Shown here piece by piece: positions 1-13,869 of a stretch of DNA of 64,000 nucleotides. Below the pieces are notes generated by a model, which did not search any database, was not told where the DNA came from, and saw only the letters and a list, made by a program, of their open reading frames with translations. The DNA comes from Salticus scenicus (taxonomy: Eukaryota > Arthropoda > Arachnida > Araneae > Salticidae): NCBI GenBank assembly GCA_963930645.1, contig OZ005650.1, forward strand, positions 64,546,718 to 64,610,717. Direction: 5' to 3'. Position numbers and translations under genes: made by a program. Every line of letters begins with the position of its first letter. Position 1 is the stretch's first letter.

Positions 1-855
1 AACAGGCGAGTCCCATTTTAATTACTATGGGGAGGTCAGTTATTTTAAGGGTTCTTTATATGTTTTAATTGTTGTAAGTTTTAAAATTAGGATGTTTTCA
101 AATGTAATTATTTAATTTTGACAAAATTATGTAGAGTGGGTTCAAATATCTATTTTAATGGCATTGATTTTTTATGTTGCAACTGTGTGTAAATGGATAT
201 AAAAGTGAATTTTGAAATTAATTTACTAGGTGTTTATAGGTATGAGATTAATTTTATTTTTAGAGAAACTCAGTTTTCGGAAGAGAAATCACGATCTGGA
301 TTCTTGAGACCAATATATTTTTAAAAGCAGTTCAAAAAAGAACGGGACATTATAGTGTATTTCTGGGTAAGTCTTGTATAAAACCTGAGTTTATTTTAGA
401 GAAATTTCTTAATAATTTTTTTATTTTGAATTTATGCATACATTCACTGTGATAGTAGTAAAATTAATTTCAGAAAAAATTATTTTGAAAAATTTTATTT
501 TATTTAATTTTAGTGGAAATTCAAGAACTTTAGGAAAAATCCTTATACTATCAAAGATATTTGATATAAAAATAGATAAATTAGGATTGTAATTAACAGG
601 ATTGTTAATTGGTGAAGCAATCACAATTTATATTTTGTTACTATTTGGAGTGAGTAGATAGTGACGTTAAGATTTTTGTTATATCTAGTGCTATGTTTGT
701 AAAAATAATGCTGAAATTTTGATATATCTTTTTTCTATTTATTTATTGTATTGTTATTGCATTGCATTATATTTTGTGTATATGTCAAACTCATGTATCG
801 AAATTAGGGAATTTTAAGTTTATTAGTATTTACTTTAACTTACATTTCGGGCAAA
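1..855. other. AT-rich sequence upstream of a gag relic
   Basis: No convincing coding sequence. Because a gag-like reading frame follows at 856, this may be the leader or LTR-proximal part of a decayed retroelement, but no terminal repeat or primer-binding site was recognised. Confidence 0.3.
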
Positions 856-1076
856 ATGGCAAATTTTCAGAATGTTCTATGTGGTCAAAACCAAAATGTT
901 TTGTTAGCATTAGCTAGAGAATTTGAGACAGATGTGTCAGAAAAACATCGAATGAAGGTGATAAAACAAGCCATATTAGAAGTGCCAGATTATACCGAGA
1001 AAGAAGCTAAAAATCTTCTTAGAACATATTCTTAAATAGGAAGAACACCGCATAGAACGGGAAAAACAGGAGTGAT
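856..1076 (+). pseudogene. decayed retroelement gag N-terminus (frameshifted)
   Basis: An ATG at 856 opens a short frame of 59 codons ending TAA at 1033-1035. It reads as helical, with a central LALAREF segment followed by a second helix ending NLLRTY, and resembles the small SAP-like helix-loop-helix at the N-terminus of some arthropod Ty3/gypsy Gag proteins. Directly after the stop, another frame continues with EHRIEREKQE (1044-1073), the charged coiled stretch that usually follows this module, then hits TGA TAA. The gag therefore looks broken by a frameshift plus stops. Family membership is recalled, not searched. It could also be an unrelated short host ORF. Confidence 0.45.
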
Positions 1077-2947
1077 AAGAAATCATAATTACAAACATGT
1101 AACAACAAACTTCAATAACATATATGATTATTTATTATTCAGCAATTAATAACTAGATATTTACACAATTCATGAGAATAATATGAAGTACTCAATAAAA
1201 GGCACTTTTTTATTGATAACTATAAAACAGAATAAATAAAACATTTTATAAACAAATAAATATGACAAAATGAGACATTTTAGTCTATTAAAAAAATATC
1301 AAGCTTTAAAAATTTCTAAATATTAACATAAAATGAGTAAAATAATAACACAAACATTTTCAATCAGAACAGTGATTCAGCAATGCTATTGGAAAAGGCC
1401 AATGTCACAACAGAGCATTATTATCAAGAAAATTCTGAATTACACAATACCTATTTAACCTCCATGTCTGCCTTGGAAAAAAGCAAAATTGTAATGTTTT
1501 TACTGTACAGATTCTATAATGGTCATTTGACCCTGAGATTAACCTTTTGTGTCCCGTTATAGCCGAAATCATCCGAGCTACTTGAATCCCGTTATAGCAG
1601 AGGCTAGCTCAAGAAAATTCATCCCCCCTACCGATAAGGACATAGATGGATAAGGACCGGGCAGTCTTGGAGGCGTGGGAACAGGTCAGTGATGGATAGC
1701 GCTAACAGGTGTCATTCCCGAACAAAAGAGAGAGAAACAAGTGTCGTTTCTCTTTGGTTGAAAATCGTCGTTGCTTCTTTCACTTTGCATTCGAATACAA
1801 CAACTTTCATTTTGAGATATTTAGGGGAAAAAAATTTGATCTTTTTTTTTTTTTTTTTTTTTTTTTAAATGCAAAATTGCTTTTAGAAAAAGAATAAAAA
1901 GTCAAAATTAGGACACATTGTGCAGAGCTTATGGGAATGTGAGATTTGCAAAATTTGCTCATGCAAAGACTGCTTTTGATTATAGCATGATATGATATAA
2001 TTTCTTTTATATCAATAAGAGACCATAATGATAAATCTGTGATAAATTTAATACTATCAAAGAAAATCTAAGCCATGAAAAATAAATAAATAAGCAAAAA
2101 CATCTACGAATATGAATATAAAAAATAATCCATTTATTTTCAATATAAATTAATTTAAAATAGTAATTTTTAAAACATCACCTTTATAAAGCATGTGTAT
2201 TATTTATTAGTAGAAACTTTTGAATTAAACTTCAAACAATTAAATTGCATATTGAAAACTTAAATTTAACCATATACATATTTGAAATTTCATTATTTGA
2301 AATGAAACAGACAAATCTTGGTTTATAAGCAAGAAAGGAAAATTATCATTCCTATGCAATTCCTCCCCCCCCCCCCCCCCATAAAATATATTTTTAACCA
2401 GGGGAACTCAAAACGTGTAATTTAACCAAAACCTTGCTTCAAAAGTTTGCCTATAAATCGACATTTTGTCTGTCATACAAGAGCAAAAGAAAGTATTTAT
2501 CATTTCTAAGTAATTGCATCAGATACAGGGCACGCCAAAACTTTCAACAGTAAAAAATTAAGCTTGAAAATTCAATCTTTCTTTTGAATTTTAACATTAT
2601 GTGTCAATATTTTAAATTTTTTTCTCAGGTGATTTTTTTTTTTTTAGAATTATTTAAAATTATAAAAAACACTTGTATTAAAATGTTATTAAAAAAGAAA
2701 AAAAAAAAAGATAGAAAAAGAAAAAACTGTTGCAAAATGTTAGAAAGTATAAGAAAAGATGGATTTAAAAAAAAGTATTTTTCTTTCTTTCTTTATTCTT
2801 CTTTATTTATTTATTTATTTTTCTTTCTTTCTTTCTTCTTATTTATTTTTCTTTCTTTTCAAATTGTATTTGTATGAATTGTTTTAAATTGTGCATATAT
2901 TCTTGGTGAAATCATTTTTCTCTATAAAATCATTTAATATTATGGGG

Positions 2948-2981
<34 letters not shown>

Positions 2982-3260
2982 AAGGAAAAAAATAAAAATA
3001 AATCATAGACTAATACAACAAAGAATTCGCTAAATGTAGGTATAAAATCATTATATTTTAAAATTTAGTAAAATTGTATTGCCAAAATTATATTGCCGAA
3101 ATTATGGCTATAAATATATAACTTTAACTTGCTTAACAGTAAGAAGGGTGAACTTTTTAATTATCCATTCAATGTAATTTTAAAATGTGATAATAAACAT
3201 TTTAAGGGAGAGTATTCAGAAATTTAATTTACGAAGTAGTCCCTGAAGTTTATTTCCCAG
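1077..3260. other. non-coding AT-rich stretch with low-complexity tracts
   Basis: No gene seen. It holds a duplicated CCCGTTATAGC motif near 1554 and 1588 preceded by TTAAC (possible piggyBac-type end), poly-T at 1842-1866, a C-run near 2367, CTTT/ATTT simple repeats at 2780-2870 and poly-A at 2948-2976. Confidence 0.4.
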
Positions 3261-3267
3261 ATACCCA

Positions 3268-3440
3268 AAGCTCAACAGTGGCCGAGAGGTTCAATCCCAG
3301 ATCGAGCTAGTTTGGAATTTTTCGTAGTTTTCCCCGAAACACGCATTAATATGTGGTAGGACCCTTAGAACGACCCCCCACGGAAGTAACTCTACCCAGA
3401 CCTAGGTATCTAATGCAGACAATTAGCCTTATTTTTTACC
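3268..3440 (+). repeat. SINE-like segment with B-box motif
   Basis: A GC-richer island in AT-rich sequence. It starts with GTGGCCGAG and a GGTTCAATCCC stretch resembling pol III A- and B-box motifs, then a body with CCCCGAAACACGCATTAATA. This is the usual layout of a tRNA-derived SINE head and body. No flanking target duplication was identified, so boundaries are approximate. Confidence 0.35.
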
Positions 3441-4930
3441 CCACCATACCTACTCCGATTTAAAATATTTCATATATTATAACTCATGAATATCAACTAC
3501 CGATAGCTCAGCATTTTTCTCAAATAATATGGAGTAAATTTCTCTTGACATAATAAAAAGGAAAAAAATGTAAAATTTTTATTATTGTAAGGGAAAAAAA
3601 AAAAAGCTTATTACATGGGTCCCGTTAATTTTCGCTTGAGTTTATAATTAATTTAGATGAATTCCTTTTCTTTGTTAATAAATTTTCATGTAATTGTTTT
3701 CATGAAACAATTATTAAAATTTGTACAATTTACAATTATTTTCATGTTACATTTTGAAAATAATTGTAAATTTTATGTACTTCCGAGCTATTTACATTGG
3801 CCATATTCTCTTGACCTTTGCGGAAACAAATCAAAATTTATATCACAAATCAATTTATTTGATGTTATAATTCTGAAATTTAAACCCCGAATTCAAATAT
3901 TTATTCTCTAAAATAGATTTAAATAATAAAATACTAAACAACGCATATGCTTACAATTTCTCTTCTTATCTGCTACTTATACGCTAACTGAGGGGGTGTA
4001 ATTTTATGTCAGATTCTGATGAAAGGAAAAAAGACTATCTTCTTACTCCAGACATTGAGGGACCTCCTTTAACGACATGGTCAGCAGAGTGAACAATAAA
4101 AACAGGGGAAAGTAGTGACCGCAAGACTCGGCTATGTTTCTGGGATCCTGAGGCCCTCAGAATTTCCAGGCCGTGGGAATTATAGAGTTAAAATTACAGC
4201 TGCGCATTTAACCCTTTAACTAGCTAATTATTTAAAAAAAAAAAAATGCTAAATTAATTCAAAAACGGCTATTAGACACATAGCTGATCATAAATATAAA
4301 CATTTTAAATTTTTGTGACATTTTTGACTTCAAACATCCATATTAAGAGTCCTGCATCGGGTCGGGTAACCTGATTTTACCTGAAACCGACCCGATTGAG
4401 ATTCAGCTTCAGGTCGGGTCAACTACATTTTTTTCTCTTGCGGGTCGGGTCGACTGATTTAATTTTCGTGAGGGTTGGGTGAGGCACCTACTTAGATAAT
4501 TGATGCTCTGCTGTAATAAGTTAATATAAAAATGTCGCAAGACAAGACTACGTTTTCCACAGAGAATTAAGCAATATTTTGTAAAAAATAAGTATAAAAT
4601 AAGATCAACCTAAATAACAATTAAAAAAATAATAAAAAGATATATACATATGTAGATATATAATTAAGAATAAAAACTCCATTACACATCTGCATACATT
4701 TTGCTTGAAATTTTTTTTTAATAATATGCCTAATAAAATTATATATCAATATGTATTTGATACTTTTGTATTTATTATTATTATTATTTTCTTTTTTTTT
4801 TCACTCTTTAACTTTATAAGATGATTAGTGAAAAACTTTGATAAAAGATTCTTTCTTATGTTAATTGCAGAATAATTTGAATTCCCCATTTAAAAAACCA
4901 GTATGTCATTTAAAAAAAAAAATTAGAAAA
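3441..4930. other. non-coding, unassigned repeat fragments
   Basis: No gene seen. A GC-richer patch at 3985-4195 and a patch at 4355-4490 with several CGGGTCGGGT-type repeats are probably ends of unidentified mobile elements; the rest is AT-rich. Confidence 0.3.
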
Positions 4931-5106
4931 CAGGGTGGCTAATATTAGAACTTTTCAAAATCCCCTAACTTTTCCATGACTATTTTTCACCATTTTCCCT
5001 GACTTACGCTGTCTATATCCCCCAAGATTTCTCAAAATTAACAAACTAACAATTTTGGCAATTTACAATAATGAGCTCTCACACATGGCCTATTTCCACA
5101 TATTTA

Positions 5107-6242
5107 TTACTTTCTTCTATATTCAATAGAAGAAAGTATTGGATTCGTAAAAATTTTCGACCTCGGGTTTTTGATGGATTTACACGTTTTGAGAGCTGTA
5201 GAACACGATTTGACCATTTTTAGAAAATGTCTGTCTGTCTGTCTGTGTGTGTGTGTGTGACAAAATTTTGTGGCAACTGTATCTCAGAAACTACAGCACA
5301 GAATTTCAAACAAATTGATATGTAGTTGCACCTTGACATAAATTAGTGCCTATCAACTTTTGGTAAAAATTGCCTTACAGGTTGCGTTGCCATCCATCTT
5401 TTTCTAAATTTTTAACATGGTGATATATAGGACAAAATTTTGTATAAATGTGCATAAAGAGAATAATTTTTTAGTAATCATTATGAAATTTACAGGAATT
5501 ATTTATAATAGAGATAGTCAACTGGGAAAAATTTTTTGTACGTGTAGGAGCCTCGCCACCCCACTGGGGGGGGGAAATCCCCCATCGAGGGGAGTTAATT
5601 TTCAAGATAGGTATCTTTCGAAAGGTCTCGTCAATGCCTTTAAAACGAATGGTTGAACTATAAATCTGTGATAATTTAAAACAAAGTTATAGATTTTTTT
5701 TACTTTTAACAAAAAAAATCATTTTTTTTTTTTCTTTAATGAAATTTAACGAAATTTGGTATTTAGTTGGCCCCTGACATAAACTGGTGCTGATTAGATT
5801 TGGGGATCAATCGCTCAACAGTTGGCACTGTGATCGTATTTTTTCTAAATTTTTAACATGGTAGTATAGGACAAAATTTCGTATAAATGTACATAATGAG
5901 AGTTATTCTTAACCTGTGATTGTAAAACTAATATAAATTATTGATAATAGTAGTAGTTAATTAAGAAAAAAATTTTGTGCATGTGGGGGCATCGCTTCCC
6001 TCCCTGGGGGAAAGTACACCCGGGGGGGGAGGGGAATTTTCAAGATGGGTATCTTTCGAAAGATCTCGTCAATACCTTTAAAACGAATGGTTGAACTATA
6101 AATATGTGATGTGATAATTTAAAACAAAGTTATCGATTTTTTTTACTTTTAAAGCAAAAAAACATTTTTTTTAAAAAATATTATTACTGAGTGAGTTTGT
6201 ATAGGAAAATATAGAAGAAAGTCTTGTGGTGGCCACAACATA
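5107..6242 (+). repeat. gaagaaagtattgg-family repeat with internal tandem duplication
   Basis: Begins with a palindrome around 5111-5141 (TTTCTTCTAT / ATAGAAGAAA), followed by a motif recurring at 32928-33130, and ends with ATAGAAGAAAGTCTTGTGGTGGCCAC. Two internal segments, about 5413-5715 and 5857-6150, are diverged direct copies sharing an ATCTTTCGAAAG core and a following AAAACGAATGGTTGAACTAT stretch. It carries G-runs but no long ORF and looks like a non-autonomous dispersed repeat. Confidence 0.6.
5229..5260. repeat. (TCTG)n(TG)n microsatellite
   Basis: TCTG repeats grade into TG repeats inside the dispersed repeat; a degenerate equivalent occurs in the related copy near 33180. Confidence 0.85.
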
Positions 6243-6336
6243 CTAGTTTTTTTTTCCCCCTGACTTTACATGAAATTCCCTGACTTTTCCAGACTCACTT
6301 AAATTCCCTGACTTTTCCTGACTAGTGGCCACCATG

Positions 6337-9300
6337 GAGAATAAATTTCAAAATATTTAAAATTTTACAAAGTAAATTTCATATACAACCAACTTAGTGC
6401 ACATTAGTTTAGGTTTTAATAAATTTTTATTTAAGGGATTTTCAACCATAACAAAGTTGTACTCCCTTTTTTAAATACACAATTTACACGAAGGAAAACA
6501 TAATTTAAAAAATCCAATCATACATGTAACACAAAATAGAAATTACTAGAAAATGATCAATATAAAAATAAATAACACCACTCATTTATATTAATAGTGA
6601 TATGTTAATAAGAATGTACTAAAAACTACAGTGCATATAATGCATGAGTTACCTTTACAGTAGAATTCTTTTAACCTTTTATCTACAACATTATAAAAGA
6701 TAAAATAAATAAATAAATTACGTTACAATGTTCTTGGTTATATCATTAATTTGCTTATAATGTCATATGACCTAAGTTTTAATGTAAAAAAAAAAAAAAA
6801 AAAAAAAAAATTGCACAATTTTTTTTTTTTTTTTTTTTTTTTGTAACACTCTTAAAAGGATAAAACTATAATTTTTTCTTTTTTTTTCTTTAAGTACTGG
6901 GTGTTTAACAAAACAATACATATATTAAGTTTATAATATGTAATTTTGATATTAATATATATCATATCTAAATATAAATTACTTTAAATCAAAAATGTTC
7001 TTTGTAAAAATTACAAAATATATTTTAATACAGCAATAGCATTCTTGCTAAGATATAATATTAATATATGCTATAATTATTAATAGCACTTTCCCCTAAA
7101 AATACTGAGACTTTTATTGTTATGTCAAACACACATGATAGATTTCACTTGTTTTACAAGACATTTATTGCATCATACACCTACAGCGTCAGAAAAGTTT
7201 CATTTCCCTGGATGACGTTATAAGCAAGTTTGATTGTGTATTTTTTAGTTACTTAAGAGCAATTTTTAGAGATAAGCCATAAAATTATTCTTATCACATC
7301 ACAATAGGAATTAATAGGTGGTACCTAGAAGTAGGAAAACAACCAGTACTTTGAAAAATGTAAAATGCATTTATTGTTCATCATTTTTACATACTTTTTT
7401 TAGCTCTGATGACAGATTCTTGAGGTGATATGTAAATAAATTTTAACATAGGTGAAAATAATAAAAACCAACAATCATCAACAATGACAGCCCACTATAA
7501 AAGCTTTTGGAATGTCTAGTGCCATGTAACAAGATTAAAGTAAAGTATATACATTAAATCCTTATAAGTACCTTTAACAATGCTTCCATAAATTCAATTT
7601 TATTTGCTTTTTAATTTAACAGCACTTACTGTTGGTAGATAAAAGGTTAAAACATAGGATTGACAAGAAATTTTGAAGCAAAATGTACAGAAAAACAACG
7701 AGAAATAATAACTTTACAAGCTGACAGCCTTAAATAATAATAATAATAAAAAAAAACATGCAGCAACTGTTTCGGGTAAAAATTATTAAGCACAACTCTT
7801 CGCCAAGCGCGAGAAAGCATACATAAATGAAGCATAGAAGTAGCAATATTAAAAATGTTAAAATCTGTTTGAATAAACAATTTATTTCATTTTTAAACTG
7901 CTTTTTCAAAATATTTTTGCCTTCATTAAATTTTAATGAAATAGAAATATTTTGGATAATTATCTCTTGCTATTATTGGAAACATCTAATAATTCTTTTC
8001 CTGGCAGCAATAATTTGCACTTCATAACGATATTGCTGTTTCTCAGGAAGTTTCTTAGTTAATTTTTTTTCCCTAATTTTAAATTTATTATGTTTATAAT
8101 GTTCCTTATTTAAAATTTCATCTTCATTTGCTGTATTATTTTTTGCTTATAATTTAAATCTTTTATGCTTCATTTATGCATAGTAATAAGGTAAAATTAT
8201 ACTTATTTAAATGTATGCGTTTTCTTATTGCAAGAGTAACAAGACAATTTAAATAAACAAGGACATACATTGTATTAAAATTGCACATGCAGATAAATCA
8301 TAAAGATCGTCTACACATCATAAGCCTTTTAATATTTTCCTTTTTAATTTTATTTTTCCATATTTCACATACATTTCAATTTATATGCATAAATTCTCAC
8401 AAATTTTACCCCACAGTTAGATATTTCCTTCATTGTCTAATTTTGAATAAATATATATAACAATTATAATATTGATAAATTTCATTTACTATATATTTCC
8501 ATGTATAAGCCAAGAACTTTTGGAACTTTTTTTGAAGGAATTGGCCTATATACAGTTCCTTTCTTTATTTTTTTAAAGTGGGTGCTAGACAAGCATAAGT
8601 GATGAATTGCCAAACATAGCATATGTTTTTAGTATATTTATTTAGTTTAAGTAATTTTAAAAGAAATGAATAATTTGTTTAAAAAAAAATTAATTGTTTT
8701 ATTTTCGAAATTGTCTATATTGCTCATTTCTTGCATCATCCCTAAACACAAAATATCTGATGTTGGTGAAATTTGCAAGTGGTTAAAAGGAAAAGTACCA
8801 AAATGTACATCAGATAATTAATGATGGGATAAAGTAAATAATTAGCAAAATAAAAATAATATTGCGAAAGCACACCAAATTTACTTTTGTTATTTTAATT
8901 TTTTTTTTAAACTTCTTCTATAGTTAAATTATGAAATTCAGCTTATTTTGAATATTGAATAAATATTTGAAGAAAATCCACCATTTCAGCTTATATTCGA
9001 AAATATATAATATGGTACAGTCTAATTTTTTCCCCCCATAGAAGATTATATAACTGTTAATAACTTTTAAATATATGCATAAAAAATTACCATTTTAATG
9101 TTTAAAAAAAAATCTACTGTGGAGAAAATTCAATGAATTTTCTACCCACAAAACTGGATTGGCCACTAAAAGAATACTAACAAAAGCAATAAGAAACATG
9201 ACTAGATAATTCAATGCCCGGACATGACACAACAGAATGGTGTATAAATAAAACAACTAATATTCTGAGTTGCACATAGCATTCAAAGGAAAAGGAATGT

Positions 9301-9726
9301 TTTTCTTTAAATAACACAATATCAGAAATATACAAGTCACACTCTCTAATTCCAAAAAACTGCCATAAATTACATCAAAAGAATATCATATTCAATAATC
9401 AGATTATTCAACAAGATTCAAGATATAACAATGACCAGAGCCAAGTTTATAGATTTTAACCTCTAAAGCTAGGGGAAGCTCAGTATCATTTTGGGTCCCC
9501 AAATATTTATTATTATTTAATTCTACATGCTATAAAAATAAACTGAATGCTAAAAATTGTGTTTCCAAAAGTGACTCAGCAGAATTCAGATTATTCTATC
9601 ATGCATTTTTGGATTAAGACTTAATCAAAATATATTTTCTTTTGCAGTTCAATGATCAAGAAGTGCACACAATATGTATTAGCCGTATTTCAGTGATTAT
9701 AATGTGCTGAGAGATCTCCACAATTA
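6337..9726. other. non-coding AT-rich stretch
   Basis: I see no gene. There are adjacent poly-A and poly-T tracts at 6786-6842, short A/T microsatellites, and scattered small open frames without codon structure. Confidence 0.5.
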
Positions 9727-10397
9727 CAGTAGAACTTGGATAATTCGAAGTTGAAGGGATCAGAGAAAATTTTGAAATATCCAAAAATTCGAATTACATA
9801 TACTATTTTGCCAAAAAAAAAAAAAAAAAAAAGAGAAAAATTAAAACTCTATGATCAAAGATTTAACACATAAATATTAAATCTAAGAATACTGCTACCC
9901 CCCCCCCCCCCCCAATTAAATCAATATTTTTTACGAGCTTAATTATTCAACACTTTTTAAAAAATAGTCAGATATTTTTGATTGCTTTTGTAAATACAAT
10001 CTTTGTGTCATAGCATATGACTTGGTACAAAAATAGAATCTACTAATCCACTACATTAGACAGGACTTTTAATTAAAAAAAAAAAAACTTCGAAGCTCAT
10101 GTATATTCATCATGTTTTCTGATGCATTAGCTAGGGGCTTCTCTTGTATTTCCTTATCCTTCTTTTGAAAGACTGTTAAGACATATAATACACTTTAGCT
10201 GAGAAAAATCTCGGGAACAAATTTTACTGTAATATTTTAAAGGTAATCGTATGAAAAATTTGAATTTTCCAAAATATAATTCGAATTACCCACGATTTTT
10301 TAACATTATTTTAATATAAAATTCAAGGGACCGAGTAAAAAATTCGAATTATCCAGAATTTCAAATTAAACAAGTTCGAATTATTCAAGTTTCACTG
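9727..10397. mobile_element. pogo/Tigger-like non-autonomous element
   Basis: The left end CAGTAGAACTTGGATAATTCGAA (first bases at 9727) and the reverse complement of the right end (CAGTGAAACTTGAATAATTCGAA) form terminal inverted repeats, each bordered by TA. Further ATTCGAATTA motifs repeat subterminally. Length about 671 bp with no transposase frame. The CAGT start with TA duplication fits the pogo branch of Tc1/mariner. Confidence 0.7.
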
Positions 10398-11088
10398 TAT
10401 ATACTTTATGCATGTGTACGAAGTGTGCTTTCAGTTTATACGGGTGTTCCTTTTGTACGGATGAAGCAGACATATATCAATAACTTTCAAGTTTATTTAA
10501 ATATTTAGTTTAAAATAATAAGCATCTAACTGATTAAAACACAAATTTTCTCAAGCAAAAAAAATTAAGTCATAATGGACAAAAAATGAAGTTGGCAATT
10601 CAAGAGCATGTTTGTCTTTGGGGGTCCTTTTGCAGTTTAGAAAGGAAACGTGTGTCCTGAGACTTTTTGGTAATCAGATCCTAGTACAATATCTATGTGT
10701 AAAATATTTCTAATAATGTGTTTTAATCCTTCGTAATTAGAAATATAGTGTTTTAAATTTACAACATAAAAAAATAATAACTAGTGTATATTTTTAAAGT
10801 TTCTTATTTCTTATCTTTTTAACACCAGTTTCATTGTGTTTTTATATATTTATATTTGTAGAGATTGTTTTCTATTATTTGATATCTGTAACAATTTGTG
10901 ATGATTATCGTAAATAGCAATTTTTGTAATGAAAACAAAAATTATGAACTTTATTTCAATTACTATTTTCCTGAAACAAATCAACACAGTTTCTTGATAT
11001 CAAGTAAAAAAAAAAAATCTTATGCCCAAAGGAGGTTGAACCCTGTTAGTAAAAACACCCCGTTTTCAACAAAGAACTGTGTTAAGTA
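10398..11088. other. non-coding stretch
   Basis: Nothing recognised; AT-rich with one short open frame (10898-11140) that lacks any domain signature and runs into the neighbouring element. Confidence 0.4.
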
Positions 11089-11639
11089 CCGTAATTTCAC
11101 ACGTATAATCTGCGAAACTATTAGGATAGCACGTTGCTGAATATCCCTGTACTGTTATTTTTTAAATTATGTTCGCAAAATATCATTGAAGTTTTATTGC
11201 TGAGCAATACTAATGACAAACTTTGAGATAATCTTCCAAAAAATATATCTCCTAGTGCTGAATCACAGACAATCACCCATAGTGCATTTCTAGTAGGAAA
11301 GTAAAACTCACTCAATGACTCAACCATTCAACCGGGAATTCCGATAGAAAATGTAAACATCAACTTTAAAGGTTTCTTTTAATGTAGGATTTTTAAAATA
11401 TGGTTTATTAATAACAAGTACTTCTTTTCTTTATACTATTTATTTTAATAGCGGGAATGCTTTAATATTTTCATATAAAACTACATAATAATGTTTTACT
11501 TGCTGTTTTCTTGGGGTTATATTTTTCTCCTGCAGACTATACAGTAGTGCAGACAATCTGATGTTTTTTAAAATAATTTTTACATAAAACTTCACCTGTG
11601 GACTATACGATGGTGTGGACTATGCACGCGAAATTACTG
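11089..11639. mobile_element. Tc1/mariner-type short element
   Basis: The left end CCGTAATTTCACACGTATAATC and the inverted right end CAGTAATTTCGCGTGCATAGTC are similar inverted termini next to TA on each side. About 551 bp with no transposase. A related arrangement starts near 19673. Assignment rests on TIR shape and TA only. Confidence 0.5.
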
Positions 11640-12749
11640 TAATTATTTGTTTAGTGATTTAATCATTTCGAATATTTTTTGTGTCTTATGATTAGGTGTT
11701 AAATACTAGATAACTAGGGGAAAAAGAATCAATATTAAGATAACAAAATTTTAAAGAGATAAAAAATTTAAACTGTGATTCCGGACATTGTTTCTAAATT
11801 TAACTGTAATTAGTGCAATAAGAATACTTATTAATAAATAACAAAATTGATAATATATAAGCATCTCACTTTATAAATTATTACACATGTTAAGTAGAAA
11901 ACAACAATATAAAACAAAAATTTTACATTGTTGCAAAATATTTTAAATAAATTGCAAAGCTTTGCATGATATCGACTTCTGATTCAATATTTATTTCAAA
12001 ACAATTCAAAATTTATAAACCTAAACTATTTGATATATCAAATATTTAAAATTAGATTCTTCAGTTTTCTTTTCTTTTCTTTTTTAAGGGCCACAATGCA
12101 AATATACACATTCATATTTATAGATATATTTGAATTTGAATAAAATTTAATTTTAATAATAAAAGCAAATTATATCAGCTTTATTTATATTCAAGAAGAT
12201 AAATACAAAATTGTGAGGTTTGAAATAATTGCCAGTACTGTGAGCTAAGTACACAGAAATTTTAAGTATAGCACATAACTCAATGTCGTTAATGTAAATA
12301 TTAATTTTATTATTAATACAAATATTAAAATGGTAGAAGAAACATAGCTATTCCAGTGGAAGATCACAGTTGAATATTAAATATGACACTGAATAATTTA
12401 ACATTAAACTGAAAAATATGACAAAATGAATTTTATGCTCAAAAATAAAAACTAAAATGAATCACAGCAACAGAGTATTGACACAATACATGAAACAAAG
12501 CAAATAAGGTAAAATGAATTTTAAATCAATGATTAAAAAAAATCATACTTACATAGAAGGTGTTAAGTTTATGTACATAAACCCAAAATATATAAAGATT
12601 CTTAAAAGTTCACCATTTAAATTGGCATCTACTTAATACAAAAGAAATAAGATTGCTTTTGTTATGTGTTTGACTTACAATGAAAGCAGAATCCTTTTTA
12701 AACAGACTACACTATCACATGGAAAAAAAGAAAAGCAACACCTTTTTAA
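11640..12749. other. non-coding AT-rich stretch
   Basis: No gene or repeat boundary recognised. Confidence 0.4.
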
Positions 12750-13869
12750 CCCTTAAGCACCCTATTTTCCTGTGTTTCCTACAGGTGCTATTTTTAACCT
12801 CGACATAAAAATTTTATTAGATAATCACAGATACAAATTGTAATCAACAAGCAACACATTGATAAACTGCTATGCTCATTATTCAGTTCAGCAGTCTATT
12901 TAAAAGATAATTATAAATTAAAATAATTGCTATTTCTCAGTTGAAAAAAAAAGTTCCATGTAAAATCAATATAGTTTTAATAACAAATAAGCCGAACTAG
13001 AAGCATGTTGCCATAAGGATGCAAAGAAAAGTATATAACATGAAAACAGAGGTCACTCTTCCTGGCACAGATACATCTCACATGAACAATAACTAGTGAC
13101 TCTGCAATTGGCCGTGTAGACATACGACCAAAGGGTAGTTGTTTAGCCACTCCTCCTAGCACAAATATGTCATACATCAACCAATCACTAGCCAACCAAT
13201 CACCACCATTGTATGAGTATATACATAACCTGAAGATAGTGTATACCTTGTTGACATAAATTTCTAATATCTACTGTGAGACAGTCGCTTAAAAAAAAAA
13301 AAAGGGAGATAATCCACCCTTAACAATTTTGAGGATTTTTAACATATAATCCATGGATTATATGCAGGAAAATGTAGTAATTACTTATGAGACTATGACT
13401 CAAATAAATAAATAAAATGAATAAATTCATATATGTATCACTTTGTTGACAAATATTTAGTGATTGCACATCTGCAAAGCTATGTATTTTTTTCAAATCT
13501 GAATATAGATAACAGAGTTCAGATAAACACACTAAACATTAAAAAAAAAAAAAAAAAAAAAAAAACTGTCCAAATTATTATATTTAAAAATATATGATTT
13601 ATATACAGTTTTTCTTATTTCAAAAATTTATTACTTAAATCAAAACTAATCTGCACAAACAGGCTTATGGCTATATCAAACAATATGTTCTAACAAAGGT
13701 TTCCTAATTTTATAGTAGTACCATTTACTGTCAAAATTATGCAATGAATTCTAAAGTACGGCTTTGCAGGCGTGCAAAACTACATATTTAAGCCTCAAAG
13801 TCCTACAAGAATAGAAGATGTAGTATGGATATATTGATTTGCATTTATGCAAAATAGTCCACTAAAGGG
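12750..13869. mobile_element. piggyBac-like non-autonomous element
   Basis: Flanked by TTAA on both sides (12746-12749 and 13870-13873). Left terminus CCCTTAAGCACCCTATTTT; inverted right terminus CCCTTTAGTGGACTATTTT. The CCCTT terminus and TTAA duplication are piggyBac hallmarks. The interior (1.1 kb) has no transposase frame, only a small minus ORF at 12977-13195 of unknown meaning. Confidence 0.6.

Larger units (their letters stand above)
4931..6336. mobile_element. hAT-like non-autonomous element, interrupted
   Basis: The left end starts CAGGGTGGC and the right end reads GTGGCCACCATG, an imperfect inverted pair of the CAGGGTGGCCA type common in hAT elements. Subterminal CCCTGACTTTTCC motifs occur several times near the right end and, degenerate, near the left. 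Flanking octamers (ttagaaaa / gagaataa) are only partly alike, so the insertion is old. The interior is largely occupied by another repeat (5107-6242). No transposase frame. Confidence 0.5.
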
